Shown: positions 8,417 through 17,918, numbered from the stretch's first letter. The stretch: DNA of 64,000 nucleotides from CAVQRB01 sp963715055 (GCA_963715055.1 CAVQRB010000004.1:1-64000); one strand, 5' to 3'. The notes: generated by a model not told the origin, from the sequence alone. Program-made: numbers and translations.

Positions 8417-10005
8417 CGACACATTGGGACGCCTTGCGCGCCCGCTATCACGACACCAAGGGTCGCCACATCCTGTCGCTCTTTGATGCGCCGGACCGTG
8501 CCGCGTCGTTTTCGGCGCAGGCGGGCGACATGCTGTTCGATTACTCCAAAACCAACATCGATGCCGATACGCTGGATGCGTTGCTGGCGCTGGTCGAGGC
8601 GGCGGATGTGGCCGGCAAGCGCGAGGCCATGTTCAGCGGCCAGCCCATCAACGACACCGAAGGCCGCGCCGTGCTCCATACCGCGCTGCGCAATCTCGAT
8701 GGCGGACCGGTCATGGTGCAGGGCAAGGATGTGATGCCCGGCGTTCTGGAGACGCTGGCGCGAATGCGGGCCTATGCCGAGGAGGTGCGCGGCAGCGCGA
8801 TCACCGATGTGGTCAACATCGGCATCGGCGGCTCCGATCTCGGGCCTGCGATGGCGGTGCAGGCGCTGGCGCCTTACCACGACGGGCCGCGCTGCCACTT
8901 CGTCTCCAATGTGGACGGGGCGCATATCGCCGACACGCTGCGCGGGCTCGATGCGAAAACCACGCTGGTGATCGTGGCCTCCAAGACCTTCACGACCATC
9001 GAGACGATGACCAATGCGCGCACCGCGAAGGCCTGGATGGCCGATCACGGCGGCGATCCGGAAAAGCAGTTCGCGGCGCTGAGCACGGCGGGCGATCTGA
9101 CAGCGGCCTTTGGCATTCCGGCGCAACGGGTGTTCGGCTTCGAGGATTGGGTCGGCGGTCGTTATTCGATGTGGGGGCCCATCGGGCTGTCGCTGATGAT
9201 CGCGATCGGCCCGAAGGCCTTTGACGCCTTCCTGCGTGGCGGGCAGGCGATGGACGTGCATTTCCGCGCCGCCGACTGGTCCGAGAACCTGCCGGTGCTG
9301 CTGGCGCTGGTGGGCGTCTGGCACGCGCAGGTCTGCGGCCATGCAAGCCGCGCGGTGCTGCCCTACGACCAGCGGCTGGCGTTGTTGCCGGCCTATTTCC
9401 AGCAGCTGGAGATGGAATCGAATGGCAAGCGCGTGCAGATGGATGGTACGCCCGTCGAAGTGGACAGCGGACCGGTGGTCTGGGGGGCGGCGGGCACCAA
9501 CGGCCAGCATGCCTTTTACCAGCTGATCCACCAGGGCACGCGGGTCATTCCTTGCGAATTCATGATCGCGGCGGAGGGCCACGAGCCGGAGCTGGCGCAT
9601 CACCACAAGCTGCTGATCGCCAATTGCCTTGCGCAATCGGAGGCGCTGATGCGTGGGCGCCCGATCGAGGAGGCGCGCGAGAAGATGGCCGCCAAGGGCC
9701 TGACCGGAGCGGAGTTGGAGCGGCAGGCGCAGCACCGGGTCTTCGAGGGCAATCGTCCCTCGGTGACGCTGGCTTATCCGATGCTCGATCCCTTCACGCT
9801 GGGACAGATCGTGGCGCTTTACGAGCACCGCGTCTTCGTCGAAGGGGTGATCCTCGGGATCAATTCCTTCGACCAGTGGGGCGTGGAACTGGGCAAGGAA
9901 CTGGCGACCTCGCTGCAACCGGTTGTGGAAGGTTCGAGCCCGGCTACGGGCAAGGACGGCTCCACCGCGCAGCTGGTGAACTTCATCCACAGGCACGCGG
10001 GCTGA
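8413..10005 (+). CDS. pgi: Glucose-6-phosphate isomerase
   Basis: A 530-residue phosphoglucose isomerase interconverting glucose 6-phosphate and fructose 6-phosphate. The SIS-fold motif NIGIGGSDLGPAM (around residue 135), the SKTFTTIET phosphate loop and the C-terminal PGI signature SFDQWGVELGK are all present. ATG 8413 overlaps the pgl stop by 4 bp; a TTG nine bases upstream is less likely. It is the last gene of the zwf-pgl-pgi operon and converges on a thioesterase gene whose stop lies 4 bp beyond its own. Confidence 0.97.
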   Translation: MTTHWDALRARYHDTKGRHILSLFDAPDRAASFSAQAGDMLFDYSKTNIDADTLDALLALVEAADVAGKREAMFSGQPINDTEGRAVLHTALRNLDGGPVMVQGKDVMPGVLETLARMRAYAEEVRGSAITDVVNIGIGGSDLGPAMAVQALAPYHDGPRCHFVSNVDGAHIADTLRGLDAKTTLVIVASKTFTTIETMTNARTAKAWMADHGGDPEKQFAALSTAGDLTAAFGIPAQRVFGFEDWVGGRYSMWGPIGLSLMIAIGPKAFDAFLRGGQAMDVHFRAADWSENLPVLLALVGVWHAQVCGHASRAVLPYDQRLALLPAYFQQLEMESNGKRVQMDGTPVEVDSGPVVWGAAGTNGQHAFYQLIHQGTRVIPCEFMIAAEGHEPELAHHHKLLIANCLAQSEALMRGRPIEEAREKMAAKGLTGAELERQAQHRVFEGNRPSVTLAYPMLDPFTLGQIVALYEHRVFVEGVILGINSFDQWGVELGKELATSLQPVVEGSSPATGKDGSTAQLVNFIHRHAG

Positions 10006-10009
10006 CGCG

Positions 10010-10492
10010 TCAGTCGTAGGGTTCGGCCCCGTCGATCTTGATGAAGCGGGTGCGCACGCCAGGCGGGATCGGGTAACGTTCCGTGCCGTCGGGCTGCAGG
10101 AGCACCAGCACACAGTCGAGGGTTGCGCGCAGTGTGCCGCCTGACCAGATCTGCTGGGCGAGGGAGAAGGAGGTGGTGCGAAAGGCGGTGCAGCCGCAGG
10201 TCACCACATAGTCCTCGTCCATGCGCATTTCCTGCTTGTAGTGGATCGTGCCGGAGCGGATCACGATGCGCGGATTGTTGTCGCCGTCAGGATAGCGCGA
10301 CACGCCCCAGTCCTGTGTGTAGCGCACGCGCAGCCGCTCGAACCAGCTCATGTAGACTGCGTTGTTGACATGGTTCAGCGCGTCAAGCTCGGAAAACCGC
10401 ACCCGGTCCGCCATCGCCAGCGGTGCGGGCGGCGCGATGCCGAGTGTTGTCTGCGTCGCGGCATCCAGCGGTGTGTGATAAAGCAATGTCAT
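10010..10492 (-). CDS. Acyl-CoA thioesterase, 4HBT hot-dog fold
   Basis: A 160-residue protein of the YbgC/FcbC-like 4-hydroxybenzoyl-CoA thioesterase superfamily. The diagnostic active-site segment SELDALNHVNNAVYMSWFE (residues ~34-52) contains the catalytic-type Asp37 and the HVNN motif. Members hydrolyse short-chain acyl-CoA or 4-hydroxybenzoyl-CoA thioesters; the substrate cannot be told from sequence. It is divergent from the acyl-CoA ligase gene that follows, so the two may share a promoter region and lipid-related regulation. Confidence 0.85.
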   Translation of the reverse strand: MTLLYHTPLDAATQTTLGIAPPAPLAMADRVRFSELDALNHVNNAVYMSWFERLRVRYTQDWGVSRYPDGDNNPRIVIRSGTIHYKQEMRMDEDYVVTCGCTAFRTTSFSLAQQIWSGGTLRATLDCVLVLLQPDGTERYPIPPGVRTRFIKIDGAEPYD

Positions 10493-10601
10493 GAGCGAGG
10501 CTTAGCGCTTGCCCCGGCCCTTGCCAAGACTTGCCAGACAGGGCCTCAGGGCGCAGAGTGGGGCGTGTCGGTCATGTCGCCGTCCTTTTCCGGAGATGCC
10601 C

Positions 10602-12221
10602 ATGCTTGGCCAGATGATGTATGCGCCGCTGCTGATCTCGTCGCTGATCGATCATGCGGGGCGCTATCATGCCCGGAGCGAGGTGATCTCGGTCGGGACG
10701 GATGGCGCGGTTGAGGCCTGTACCTGGGGCAGCGTGGCCGCCAATGCACGCCGCGTGGCGGCGGCGCTGACGGGCCTCGGGCTTGCACCACAGGCGCGCT
10801 GCGCCACCATTGCCTGGAACAACCGCCGGCATCTGGAGCTCTATTTCGGCGTGCCGAGCGGCGGTTTCGTCTGCCACACGATCAATCCGCGGCTCTTTCC
10901 CGAACAGCTTGTCTACATCATCAATCACGCCGAGGATGAGGTGCTCTTCATCGACAGCACCTTCGTGCCGCTGGTGGCCGCGATCCGGGCGGAGCTGACC
11001 ACCGTGAAGCATATCGTGCTCATGGAGGCGGAGGTGGGCGAGGCCGCCGAGGCATTGCCGGGGATCATCGCCTATGACGACCTGCTGGACGCGGCCCCAG
11101 CGGAATACACCTGGCCGGAACTGGATGAACTTTGTGCTTCAAGCCTATGTTATACATCGGGAACGACGGGAAACCCGAAGGGCGTGCTCTATTCTCACCG
11201 TTCCACCGTCCTGCATTCCTGCGCGCTCAACCTGGCGGATTGTGCAGGGCTCGCGGCGCGCGATACGGTGCTTGCCGTGGTGCCGCTTTTCCATGTGAAC
11301 GCCTGGGGCGCGCCCTATGCCTGCGCGATGGTGGGGGCGCGGCTGGTGCTGCCCGGGCCGAAGCTTGACGGGGCGTCGCTCATCGGCCTGATCGACGACT
11401 GCCGGGTGAACGTGGCGCTCGGGGTGCCGACGGTCTGGCTCGGGCTGATCCGGGAGGCGGAGAAATCGGGCAACAGGCTTGCAAGCCTCGAGCGCACGCT
11501 GGTCGGCGGGTCGGCCTGTCCGCCCTCGATGATGCAGACCTTCCGGGAGAGCTATGGGGTCGAAGTCATCCATGCCTGGGGCATGACGGAGATGTCGCCG
11601 CTGGGATCGGTCAACAAGCCTCTGGCAAGGCACCTTGATCTGGAGGTCTCCGCACTGCACCGCCTGCGCGAAGGGCAGGGCCGCCCGCCCTGGGGCGTGG
11701 AGCTTGAAATTCTGGGCGAAGACGGGCGTCCGCTGCCGCACGACGGCGTGGCACAGGGGCGGTTGATGGTGCGCGGGCCCTATATTCTCAACGCCTATTT
11801 CCGGTCCACGGAAGCGGAGACGCTGGAGGACGGCTGGTTCGATACCGGCGATGTGGCGACGCTCGATGCCGACGGGTTCCTCTCGATCAAGGACCGGTCC
11901 AAGGACATCATCAAGTCGGGCGGCGAATGGATCAGTTCTGTGGAGCTTGAGAATATCGCGATCGGTCACCCGAAACTGGCGGATGCGGCGGTGATCGGTG
12001 CAAGGCATCCCAAATGGGACGAACGCCCGGTGCTGGTGGCGGTCAAGGCGGAGGGGCAGGATCCGCAGGCTGCGGAGATCCTCGCGGTTTTCGACGGCAA
12101 GATTGCAAAATGGCAGATCCCCGACCATGTGGTCTTTGTCGATGTGCTGCCGCGCAACGCCACGGGCAAAGTGCTCAAGCGCAGCCTGCGGGAAAGTTTC
12201 GGCGACATCCTGATCGGCTAG
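10602..12221 (+). CDS. AMP-forming acyl-CoA ligase, possibly DmdB-type
   Basis: A 539-residue ANL-superfamily enzyme that adenylates a carboxylic acid and transfers it to CoA. Visible motifs: the P-loop YTSGTTGNPKG (~residue 183), the A5 motif HAWGMTEMSP, the hinge region DRSKDIIKSGGEWIS and the catalytic C-terminal lysine in RNATGKVLKR. The N-terminus MLGQMMYAPLLISSLIDHA resembles, as I recall it, medium-chain and 3-methylmercaptopropionate-CoA ligases (DmdB) of the DMSP demethylation pathway in roseobacters, but no other dmd gene is in the window, so substrate remains open. The ATG at 10602 has GGAG six bases upstream; ATG 10596 is two codons earlier and too close to that site. Confidence 0.88.
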   Translation: MLGQMMYAPLLISSLIDHAGRYHARSEVISVGTDGAVEACTWGSVAANARRVAAALTGLGLAPQARCATIAWNNRRHLELYFGVPSGGFVCHTINPRLFPEQLVYIINHAEDEVLFIDSTFVPLVAAIRAELTTVKHIVLMEAEVGEAAEALPGIIAYDDLLDAAPAEYTWPELDELCASSLCYTSGTTGNPKGVLYSHRSTVLHSCALNLADCAGLAARDTVLAVVPLFHVNAWGAPYACAMVGARLVLPGPKLDGASLIGLIDDCRVNVALGVPTVWLGLIREAEKSGNRLASLERTLVGGSACPPSMMQTFRESYGVEVIHAWGMTEMSPLGSVNKPLARHLDLEVSALHRLREGQGRPPWGVELEILGEDGRPLPHDGVAQGRLMVRGPYILNAYFRSTEAETLEDGWFDTGDVATLDADGFLSIKDRSKDIIKSGGEWISSVELENIAIGHPKLADAAVIGARHPKWDERPVLVAVKAEGQDPQAAEILAVFDGKIAKWQIPDHVVFVDVLPRNATGKVLKRSLRESFGDILIG

Positions 12222-12402
12222 GAGCTTGTTAAGGTTTCGTGCGCTAGGGTGCTGCTGTCCGGTGGCAAGAAAGGCACGCTGCGGGAAAAACGCGGTGACG
12301 TCACGCGGGCTTGCTGGCTACCTATGCAACCCGTGATAGAGAAAAAGTCGAACCTGCCCGATTTACGCGAGTCCCGTCTTTGTCGGGGCCGTTTGGAGAC
12401 CC

Positions 12403-12846
12403 TTGATGAGACTTCCCGCCCTGCTCCTGGCCGCCGCCCTGCCGACGACGGCGCTGGCCGGTCCCGATCGCCTCTCGATCCTGCTCGGGTCGCACCATGT
12501 CAATGCCAAGGAGGACTTCCAGGAGTTCAACCCCGGCGTCTTCGCCACTTGGGAGCGCGGGCTCGACTACACGGTCGGCGTCTATTACAACAGCTATGAA
12601 CGGGTGTCTGTGCTGGCCTCCATCGGCTATGGCTTTGACGTTGCGCAGGATTTCGAGCTTGGTGTGTTTGCGGCCCTGGCGCTTTATCCGGGTGACGGCG
12701 ACCGCTTCAGCCATTCCTTCGGGGACGTGGTGCCGCTTGCGGGCGTTCAGGCGCGCTACAAGAATGTCTTCGTGCAGTTCATTCCGGCGGATGGCGACTC
12801 GCTCGACAGCCTTTTCACCGTCGGCCTGACTTTCGAGCTTGACTGA
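12403..12846 (+). CDS. Small secreted beta-barrel protein, putative outer membrane
   Basis: A 147-residue protein with a clear Sec signal peptide (MRLPALLLAAALPTTALA, cleavage near residue 18). The mature part alternates hydrophobic and polar residues in short strands (NPGVFATWERG, TVGVYYNSYERVSVLASIGY) and ends in an aromatic/acidic strand LTFELD, as in small eight-stranded outer membrane barrels. The pattern of an 'FNPG' turn then 'YNSYER' recalls a family of PagP-sized barrels, but I cannot confirm enzymatic activity. It stands alone between the ligase and a membrane protein gene. Confidence 0.6.
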   Translation: MMRLPALLLAAALPTTALAGPDRLSILLGSHHVNAKEDFQEFNPGVFATWERGLDYTVGVYYNSYERVSVLASIGYGFDVAQDFELGVFAALALYPGDGDRFSHSFGDVVPLAGVQARYKNVFVQFIPADGDSLDSLFTVGLTFELD

Positions 12847-12952
12847 CGGAAGTCGCGCAGCATCCACGCCGTCCGGGCGAGGCTCGCCATTTCGACGCCC
12901 GTTGGTTTAGTGTCGGAGGCGATCGAAGGGATCGCATGGGGACAATCGGGAC

Positions 12953-13471
12953 ATGGCGCGGGTGCTGCAACCGGAACGTGATCCGCTGAAATATCTTGCA
13001 ATCGCGCTGGCAGATGCGCAGGCGACGGTGCGCGCCTATGACACCAAGGCGCAGATCCTGGGCATCGGCTACGTTTTTTCGATCAACATCGTCGTGGCGG
13101 TCGCCGGGGGCGTGCCCGGGGCGCAGGACGGCACGTTGCTGCCAGTGCCGATCTTCTGGGGCATCGTCACGGCGCCGCTGTTTCTTTTCGGCTACGTGCT
13201 CCAGCCGTCGCGCAAGACGGCACCCAAGATCGAGGGGGCGTCAGAACTGGCTCTGAAGCGGGTTCTTTACGTGGAGACGCACCGCCACCGGACGGTGGAA
13301 GACTACGAGGCCGCGGTGTGCGCCAGCGACTGGATGCGGGCGGTGTCCTTCAAAATCCTCAAGGTATCGAAACTCAGGGAAATGAAGCGCGAATGGTTCA
13401 TCCGCGCGCTCGCCGCAGCGGCCTTTTTCTTTGCCAGTCTTTTCGGACTGCAACTCTTCAAGGTGATGTGA
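12953..13471 (+). CDS. Three-TM membrane protein, Pycsar-effector-like architecture
   Basis: A 172-residue protein with an N-terminal amphipathic segment (LADAQATVRAYDTKAQILG), two TM helices (~residues 34-52 and 64-82), a ~65-residue cytoplasmic helical linker (YVETHRHRTVEDYEAA, then ILKVSKLREMKREWF) and a third TM at the C-terminus (~150-170). This order resembles the DUF5706/PycTM type of membrane effector, where a 'DxKA' segment precedes TM1 and a 'LSKI..K' segment precedes the last TM. No nucleotide cyclase gene lies beside it, so a defence role is only a possibility. The gene is alone, 106 bp after the beta-barrel gene. Confidence 0.5.
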   Translation: MARVLQPERDPLKYLAIALADAQATVRAYDTKAQILGIGYVFSINIVVAVAGGVPGAQDGTLLPVPIFWGIVTAPLFLFGYVLQPSRKTAPKIEGASELALKRVLYVETHRHRTVEDYEAAVCASDWMRAVSFKILKVSKLREMKREWFIRALAAAAFFFASLFGLQLFKVM

Positions 13472-13718
13472 CCGCCCGCGCGCCGGACCTTCGTTCGCCT
13501 CAAGCCAGCGACTGTGTCTGGTGCACCAGTGTTGTCACAGCTTCAAGGCGCTTGTCACATCGACCCGCCGCCGGAATGCAAGCACGCGCCGCATGTTCCA
13601 AGCCTTTTGTTCAGCGCATGCAGCCTCCGCAGGGAAAAGTGTACCTCGGCCCAGGCCCGCAACGTCATCTCTCCCGCCGACCCGGCGCCGATTGCCGCCT
13701 TTGCCGGGCGGCTTTCGG

Positions 13719-15179
13719 CTACCTTCTCGCGAGGCCGATCACGACAGGCGAAGAGGTCGACAGGGAAGGCTGGTCGGTTGGATCTTCAACGGAAGCTTCT
13801 CGCTTCCGGCGGCGGGCGGGCTGCGGTTTCACCCGAGCTTCGATCTCGTCATAAAGCTTGCCGACGATATCCCTGCCGGTGGCTTTCTCGATGCCTTCGA
13901 AACCGGGCGAGGAGTTGACCTCCAGCACCTTCGGGCCGCTGCTTGCGCGCAGCATGTCGACGCCGGCCATGCCGAGGCCGAAGGCGCGGGCGGCACGGAT
14001 CGCGGTGTCGCGCTCCAGTTTGCTGATGCGCACCACTTCCGCCGAGCCGCCACGGTGCAGGTTGGACCGGAAATCGCCCTCGGCGCCGGTGCGCTTCATC
14101 GCCGCCACGACCTTGCCGGCAATGACAAGACAGCGGATGTCTTCGCCTGCGGCTTCCTTGACGAAGTCCTGTACCAGGAAGTTCGCGCGGAGCCCGCGGA
14201 AGGCGTCGATCACTGATTCCGCGGCCTTGCGCGTCTCTGCCAGCACGACGCCCTTGCCTTGGGTGCTTTCAAGCAGCTTGACGATCAGCGGGGCGGCGCC
14301 CACCAGCGCCATCAGGTTCGAGGTGTCCTTGGGCGAGGCGGCGAAGGCTGTCGTTGGCATCCCGATCTTCTTGGAGGCCAGCACCTGATGCGCGTGCAGC
14401 TTGTCGCGCGAGGCGGTGATGCCCGCCGAGCCGTTGACGCAGTAGGTGCCGATGGTCTCGAACTGTCGGATCACCGCCGTGCCGTAAGGCGTGATCGAGG
14501 CCCCGATGCGCGGTATCACGGCATCATAGTGCGGCAGGCGCTTGCCGTCGTAATGCACTTCGGGCGCCAGCGCATTGATCGCCATGTAACAGCGCGTGGT
14601 GTCGATGACTTCGACCGCATGGCCACGCGCCTCGCCTTCCTTGACAAGGCGCCCGGTGGAATAGTTGTCCTCCCGGCTCAGCACGGCAATGCGCAGCGCG
14701 CGCTTGGGCGCACGGCTGCGCAGGCTCGGGGCATGATAGACGTCGTAGTTCAGATCCGGTTGCAGGCGCTTTTCGGTGGGCGAGATGGTGATGTGATCGT
14801 TCAGCGCCTGACGCCCCAGCAGCATGCGGGTGGACATGCCCGCGCGGTTGGTCAGCGTGATTTCGATGGGCCAGCTTTGCCCCGCCACGCTGAGGGTGGA
14901 GGCGATCACGAAGCGCTGCTCGGTCTCGCCGTTCGAGGATGTGACCTCGCGGCGGTCCACCAGCGGCGCGGAACAGGTGATCGAAACATCCTCGCGTCCC
15001 GCGATCGGGTGGACGTTGAAGCGCACCTTTGGCCGCGCCGTGCTGCCGAAGATTTCGATGTCATGGGCGTGGAGCGCAGAGGTGCGCGCCCCGGTATCGA
15101 CCTTGGCCCGGATCGCCGGCAACCCGAGGTCGGGCAGCGACACCCATTCCTCCCAGCCAAATATCAGCTTTTCCACCAT
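13719..15179 (-). CDS. rimK: RimB-RimK fusion: retropepsin-like (zinc protease) domain plus S6-glutamate-ligase-type ATP-grasp
   Basis: A 486-residue two-domain protein. Residues 1-~145 form the RimB/ATP-dependent zinc protease family domain, with the aspartyl-type KVDTGARTSALHA motif. Residues ~160-455 are a RimK-type ATP-grasp ligase: start LRIAVLSREDNYST, then DAVIPRIGAS, PLIVKLLESTQGKGVVLAE, and the Mg/ATP end motif KVLEVNSSPGFEGIE. RimK adds glutamates to the C-terminus of ribosomal protein S6; RimB is a retropepsin-like partner proposed to process that tail. Here both are on one chain. The tail after ~455 is basic (ARRRKREAS). ATG 15179 is chosen because GGAGAG precedes it; upstream codons lie in unconserved sequence. 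Confidence 0.85.
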   Translation of the reverse strand: MVEKLIFGWEEWVSLPDLGLPAIRAKVDTGARTSALHAHDIEIFGSTARPKVRFNVHPIAGREDVSITCSAPLVDRREVTSSNGETEQRFVIASTLSVAGQSWPIEITLTNRAGMSTRMLLGRQALNDHITISPTEKRLQPDLNYDVYHAPSLRSRAPKRALRIAVLSREDNYSTGRLVKEGEARGHAVEVIDTTRCYMAINALAPEVHYDGKRLPHYDAVIPRIGASITPYGTAVIRQFETIGTYCVNGSAGITASRDKLHAHQVLASKKIGMPTTAFAASPKDTSNLMALVGAAPLIVKLLESTQGKGVVLAETRKAAESVIDAFRGLRANFLVQDFVKEAAGEDIRCLVIAGKVVAAMKRTGAEGDFRSNLHRGGSAEVVRISKLERDTAIRAARAFGLGMAGVDMLRASSGPKVLEVNSSPGFEGIEKATGRDIVGKLYDEIEARVKPQPARRRKREASVEDPTDQPSLSTSSPVVIGLARR

Positions 15180-15342
15180 GCTCTCCAATGTCCGGTTTTT
15201 CGCTTCCGCTAACAGGTGGGTCAGCGGACCACAACCCGCGACAGGCGGGTTCGCATCCACGTCATTCTCGCATCGCAGCGTTAAGGTTTTAAGAAAGGTC
15301 TTTCGCCTTGCGCGCGTCCGCCAAGCGCGCCCCGAAGCAATG

Positions 15343-15621
15343 TTACTTTGTGTCGTTGATGTCGCGTGTGACGATGCGCGCACCGCTGGACTGGCGCTTG
15401 AAGACGAGGCGCAGCCCGATCCAGGCGATCAGCGACAGGCCGGCGAAGAGGGCGAGCAGGGCGGGGGCCGAAAGGGTCGAGAAAACCGTGACCACGATGG
15501 CCATCAGCAGCGCCCCGATTGCAAAGCCGAGAAAGATGAAGCCCGGCAGCATGACCTCGGCCAGTCCGAGGCCCAAGGCGATGGCGACCCAGACCCACCA
15601 GAGGCCCAGTAGCCCGGTCAC
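15343..15621 (-). CDS. NfeD-like membrane protein
   Basis: A 92-residue protein with two to three hydrophobic helices (LWWVWVAIALGLGLAEVMLP, FLGFAIGALLMAIVVTVFS, LLALFAGLSLIAWIGLRLVF) and a short polar tail. NfeD family members are typically encoded next to an SPFH/stomatin gene, and that is so here: its start overlaps the SPFH stop by 4 bp (15618-15621). The usual C-terminal OB-fold is absent or reduced. It probably assists membrane microdomain assembly with the SPFH partner. Confidence 0.75.
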   Translation of the reverse strand: MTGLLGLWWVWVAIALGLGLAEVMLPGFIFLGFAIGALLMAIVVTVFSTLSAPALLALFAGLSLIAWIGLRLVFKRQSSGARIVTRDINDTK

Positions 15622-16514
15622 GTGCTGCGTCCTTTCAGGAGTTTGAAGGCATCCCCGAAAGCCTCGAGCGCCTGCGCCGGAACGATGACGGTCTGGTTTC
15701 CGCTGCCCTTGCCCAGGGCGTTGAGCGCCTCGACCTGCTTCAGCGCGATCTGGTATTGCGCAGCCTCCAGCCCGTTTTCATTGATCGCCGTGGCCACGAC
15801 CTGCGTCGCATAGGCTTCGGCATCGGCAAGGATGCGCCGTGCCTTGGCGGTCTGCTCGGAAGCATAGAGCTCCGCATCAGCGGCCAGTTCCACCGCGCGC
15901 TTGGCGCCTTCCGCCTTGGTCACTTCGGCGCGGCGGGCGCGTTCGGCATTGAGCTGCTGCAGCATCGCCTCGCGCGTGGCCTGATCGAGGTTCACGTCGA
16001 GAATCTCGGCCCGCGTCACCTCGATGCCCCAGTCGTCGACCGCGTCCTCGACACTGGCCTTGATGGTGTGGATGAGTTGCGAGCGGTTGGCCTGCACCTC
16101 GTCGAGGTCCATCTTGCCGATTTCTGCGCGCACGATGCCGGCCACGGTCGTCGAGATGGCGGCATCCACGTCGCGGATCCGGTAGACCGTCTTTTCCGGC
16201 TCGATGATGCGGTAGAAGACCGATGTGTCGACCTGCACCAGCACGTTGTCCTTGGTGATCGCGTCCTGGCTCGCCGTGGGCAGTTGCCGTTCGAGGATCG
16301 AGATCTCATGCGCCACCCGGTCGATGAAGGGCACGATCAGGTTGATCCCGGGCCCCAGCACCGAGCGCAGACGCCCGAAGCGTTCGATCACGTATTTCTC
16401 GGACTGCGGCACGATGCGGACGCCCTTGACCACCAGCACCACGAGCAGCAGGGCAAGCAGGAGGTAGACGAGATTGCTCCGCAGCAGATCCAGAATGACG
16501 GTTTCGATATCCAT
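15618..16514 (-). CDS. SPFH/Band 7 protein (stomatin-like, paraslipin type)
   Basis: A 298-residue stomatin-family protein: N-terminal membrane segment LVYLLLALLLVVLVVKGVRI (residues ~15-34), then the SPFH domain starting IVPQSEKYVIERFGRLRSVLGPG, and a helical C-terminal region (LNAERARRAEVTKAEG, QTAKARRILADAEAYATQV) that oligomerises. Proteins of this group form membrane scaffolds and modulate membrane protease activity; QmcA of E. coli is a relative. It is co-transcribed with the downstream NfeD-like gene. Confidence 0.9.
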   Translation of the reverse strand: MDIETVILDLLRSNLVYLLLALLLVVLVVKGVRIVPQSEKYVIERFGRLRSVLGPGINLIVPFIDRVAHEISILERQLPTASQDAITKDNVLVQVDTSVFYRIIEPEKTVYRIRDVDAAISTTVAGIVRAEIGKMDLDEVQANRSQLIHTIKASVEDAVDDWGIEVTRAEILDVNLDQATREAMLQQLNAERARRAEVTKAEGAKRAVELAADAELYASEQTAKARRILADAEAYATQVVATAINENGLEAAQYQIALKQVEALNALGKGSGNQTVIVPAQALEAFGDAFKLLKGRST

Positions 16515-16618
16515 GAGCGGTGCCCTTCCTTGGTCTCACACCGATGTGATTGCTCGGCCGCGCAAATGCAAGAATTGAAATTCCGTCTAGCAAGCACATG
16601 CGGCGGGAATGAGGCAGG

Positions 16619-17804
16619 TCACTCCGCGCCCGGCATCGGGCCGGTTTTCCAGGCGCAGCCGGGGGGCGGGGGGATGGCGGGGGCGTTGCGGAACGCCTCG
16701 GTGGCGACCTCGGCCCACCTTTCAAATATGACGTCGTCCGGTCTCGCCTCGATCGAGCCGCGCCAGCGCCCGTAGAAGTCGGCGTCATCTGCGATCACCC
16801 CTGTCACCCACTGACAGGGGGCGCCCATCTGCGCTCGGAATTCCTCTGTCACAGACACGCTGCCGTCGAGAAAGGCATTGCGGAAATCCAGCCCGGTTTC
16901 GGCAGGAACTGGCTTGTGCCAATCCGGGCGGCCTAGGTCCGCCAGAGCGGCCGCACGGCGTCGCGCAAAATCCGCCGCGAACGCTGCCTCGCGATCACCC
17001 AGATCATCGCAGTTTTCGATGCCTTCTCGGCGACACCAGTCGGCACGGAACTCTGCACTGGCATCCGCGCAGGACAGCCAGCCGGCAGGGCGTTCGACGA
17101 TGGCCTCGCCGGCGAGGTCGAGGCGGGCAAGGCCATCTATCTGTCCTTCGGTCTGTTGATAGCTGCACCAGAGCAGCGTCGCGCCGCCGATCAGCAATCC
17201 GGCAATCTGGCCGACACCGGTCCAGAGCGCGGGCAGATCGCCCTCGGGCGGACGGCACATGCGGCGGGCAAGCATGGCGATGCTGGAGGCACCCGTGATG
17301 ATCGAGAGAGCGAGACAAGCGGCGGCAATCGCCGTCATCCAGAAGGTACGCGCGGGCATCGACTGCTGCCAGAGCAGGTAGAGGATGATCAGCCTCGAAG
17401 CCCCAGGCGAGCAGGCAGTTCAGCACCATTGCACAGCCTTCCAGCGTGCGAGGGGTCGTTGCGTTGTCGCCGCGCATCCGGCGGCGCAGGTGCAGGGTGG
17501 CGTCGGTCACAAGCCAGGGCGCGATGGCGTCGCCCAGCCGAATGCCTTTCAGCCGGGCAGGGGCCGCGCCGAGCGCGTCCCAGAGGCGGATCAGGTAGCG
17601 GTGAAAATAGCCCAAACTGGCGGCGATCAGGATCGGGGCGGCGACGAAGAAATAGCGCGTGGGCACCTCGACATTCACCAGCGGTAACTGTGTGGCGCGG
17701 TCGACGCCGTAGAAGTCGATGTGCGCGACCCCCATCAGGGTGATGCCCACGAAGACCAATGCCGCGAGCAGGGTGAACCACGTGGTCCGTGCATTGCGCG
17801 TCAA
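16619..17804 (-). pseudogene. Membrane protein related to pentapeptide-repeat proteins, frameshifted
   Basis: Two overlapping frames together encode one ~395-codon protein. From ATG 17804 the frame gives TM segments (FTLLAALVFVGITLMGVAHI, TRYFFVAAPILIAASLGYF) up to CLLAWGFEA near 17392. The continuation LIILYLLWQQSMPARTFWMT lies in the other frame and runs to 16619. The span 16619-17804 is 1186 bp, one base more than a multiple of three, so a single extra base (in GAGG near 17394) explains the break. The N-terminal membrane module and 'RDFYGVD..LPLVNVEVPT' style resemble the membrane part of roseobacter pentapeptide-repeat proteins; only a vestige (GLDFRNAFLDGS) of such a repeat is seen at the end. 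Sequence error or true inactivation cannot be separated here. Confidence 0.6.
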
Positions 17805-17918
17805 TGCGGTCGAGGTGGTCCTGATCGGTCCTCAATGTCCCTGAATGCGTAATGACTTGCGCTGGCGCAGCGGAAATCGCCGATCAAGGGGCTTGGCCTC
17901 GCCGGGGATTTGCGGCAC

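Noticed and set aside
8044..10113. 689-codon open frame antisense to pgl-pgi
   Set aside because: Shadow of strongly conserved genes; Arg/His-rich translation without domains.
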